Of a stretch of DNA of 5,627 nt, positions 5,405 to 5,627 are shown piece after piece; positions within the stretch are counted from its first letter, which is position 1, and every line of letters begins with the position of its first letter. Source of the stretch: Coleofasciculus sp. S288 (GTDB taxonomy: Bacteria > Cyanobacteriota > Cyanobacteriia > Cyanobacteriales > Coleofasciculaceae); the NCBI GenBank assembly GCA_020216575.1, contig JAIUYC010000345.1, positions 1 to 5,627 on the forward strand, in the 5' to 3' direction. A program made the position numbers and the translations under genes. The notes beneath the pieces are model-generated. The model was given only the letters and a program-made list of their open reading frames with translations. It was not told the DNA's origin and did not search any database.

Positions 5405-5429
5405 TGCTATGCCATGCTAGGCTATGCTA
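5405..5429. repeat. Five tandem near-copies of TGCTA, possible operator
   Basis: The units read TGCTA, TGCCA, TGCTA, GGCTA, TGCTA without gaps. The hexamer ATGCTA recurs exactly at 5404, 5414 and 5424, one DNA turn apart. The array lies between the divergent RHH gene and methionine aminopeptidase gene. Short direct repeats on one helix face are the usual operator form for ribbon-helix-helix dimers. The repeat is seen directly; binding is inference. Confidence 0.6.
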
Positions 5430-5435
5430 ATGTAG

Positions 5436-5446
5436 CAAGTTACTTG
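5436..5446. repeat. 11-bp palindrome before the methionine aminopeptidase gene
   Basis: CAAGT-T-ACTTG is a perfect 5-bp inverted repeat around one base, 13 nt upstream of ATG 5460. It could belong to the regulatory region shared with the TGCTA array, but palindromes this short also arise by chance. Confidence 0.25.
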
Positions 5447-5459
5447 TGTAATAACGTTC

Positions 5460-5627
5460 ATGAATCTGCTTAGCGACCTTATTTCCCAATCTCATCCACC
5501 CTCCGCCGCTAAAAAGCAACGCCGTGGCATTGAAATTAAGTCGAAACGCGAAATTGCCATTATGCGTCAGGCGGGGACGATTGTAGCAACGGTACTGAAG
5601 GAGATTTCAGCGCTAGTCAAGCCAGGG
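5460..5627 (+). CDS. map: Methionine aminopeptidase type I, N-terminal part (runs off right edge)
   Basis: The first 56 codons are visible, starting at ATG 5460 and open to the window end. The enzyme removes the initiator methionine from new proteins using two metal ions. After a short polar extension ([20 protein letters not shown]) comes [19 protein letters not shown], then [17 protein letters not shown]. This is the typical start of the type I fold (IKS..EI..MR.AG..V), where the first helix packs on the pita-bread domain. The catalytic Asp, His and Glu metal ligands lie beyond the edge and cannot be checked. The roughly 20-residue extension is like that of one cyanobacterial MAP paralogue, from memory; cyanobacteria often carry several map genes and I cannot say which one this is. 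No strong ribosome binding site is seen before the ATG. Confidence 0.88.
   Translation, partial: MNLLSDLISQSHPPSAAKKQRRGIEIKSKREIAIMRQAGTIVATVLKEISALVKPG

Overview
The window is cyanobacterial. It holds eight perfect copies of the HIP1 octamer GCGATCGC (starting at 540, 561, 767, 1023, 3287, 5011, 5046 and 5140), which is characteristic of cyanobacterial chromosomes. Its PII protein has the cyanobacterial form, with Ser49 in the T-loop. It also carries heptamer and pyrimidine-rich repeats of the kind common in filamentous cyanobacteria. I infer a filamentous or Oscillatoriales-like genome, but the species cannot be fixed from this sequence.

Layout from left to right. A LysR-family regulator runs in from the left edge (+, ends 767). 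A spacer follows with a decayed minus-strand IS200/IS605-type tnpB fragment and a hairpin. Next is a cobH/cbiC precorrin-8X methylmutase (+, 1099-1728) for cobalamin synthesis. A gene-free spacer between convergent genes (1729-2046) carries a heptamer array and a long inverted repeat. A minus-strand pair follows: dapB (3585-2758, lysine/diaminopimelate synthesis) and, 9 nt downstream, a conserved-looking two-helix membrane protein of unknown function (2748-2047). A 530-bp spacer (3586-4115) separates dapB from the divergent glnB. It contains a perfect palindrome at dapB, direct repeats, a CCCCATCT-type tract and a candidate NtcA-regulated promoter for glnB. glnB (+, 4116-4454, PII nitrogen/carbon sensor) converges on a 5-formyltetrahydrofolate cyclo-ligase gene (-, 5112-4543), with a perfect hairpin between them. 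A small ribbon-helix-helix protein gene (-, 5340-5116) lies 3 nt upstream of the cyclo-ligase gene. The last spacer (5341-5459) has five tandem near-copies of TGCTA, and then type I methionine aminopeptidase starts (+, 5460) and runs off the right edge.

Most of the content is ordinary core metabolism and regulation: cobalamin, lysine, folate, nitrogen signalling and N-terminal methionine removal. I see no clear defence island, CRISPR array or intact mobile element. The parts most worth checking are the ribbon-helix-helix gene with its repeat array, the His-to-Tyr change at the expected catalytic position of CobH, the glnB promoter, and the tnpB relic.
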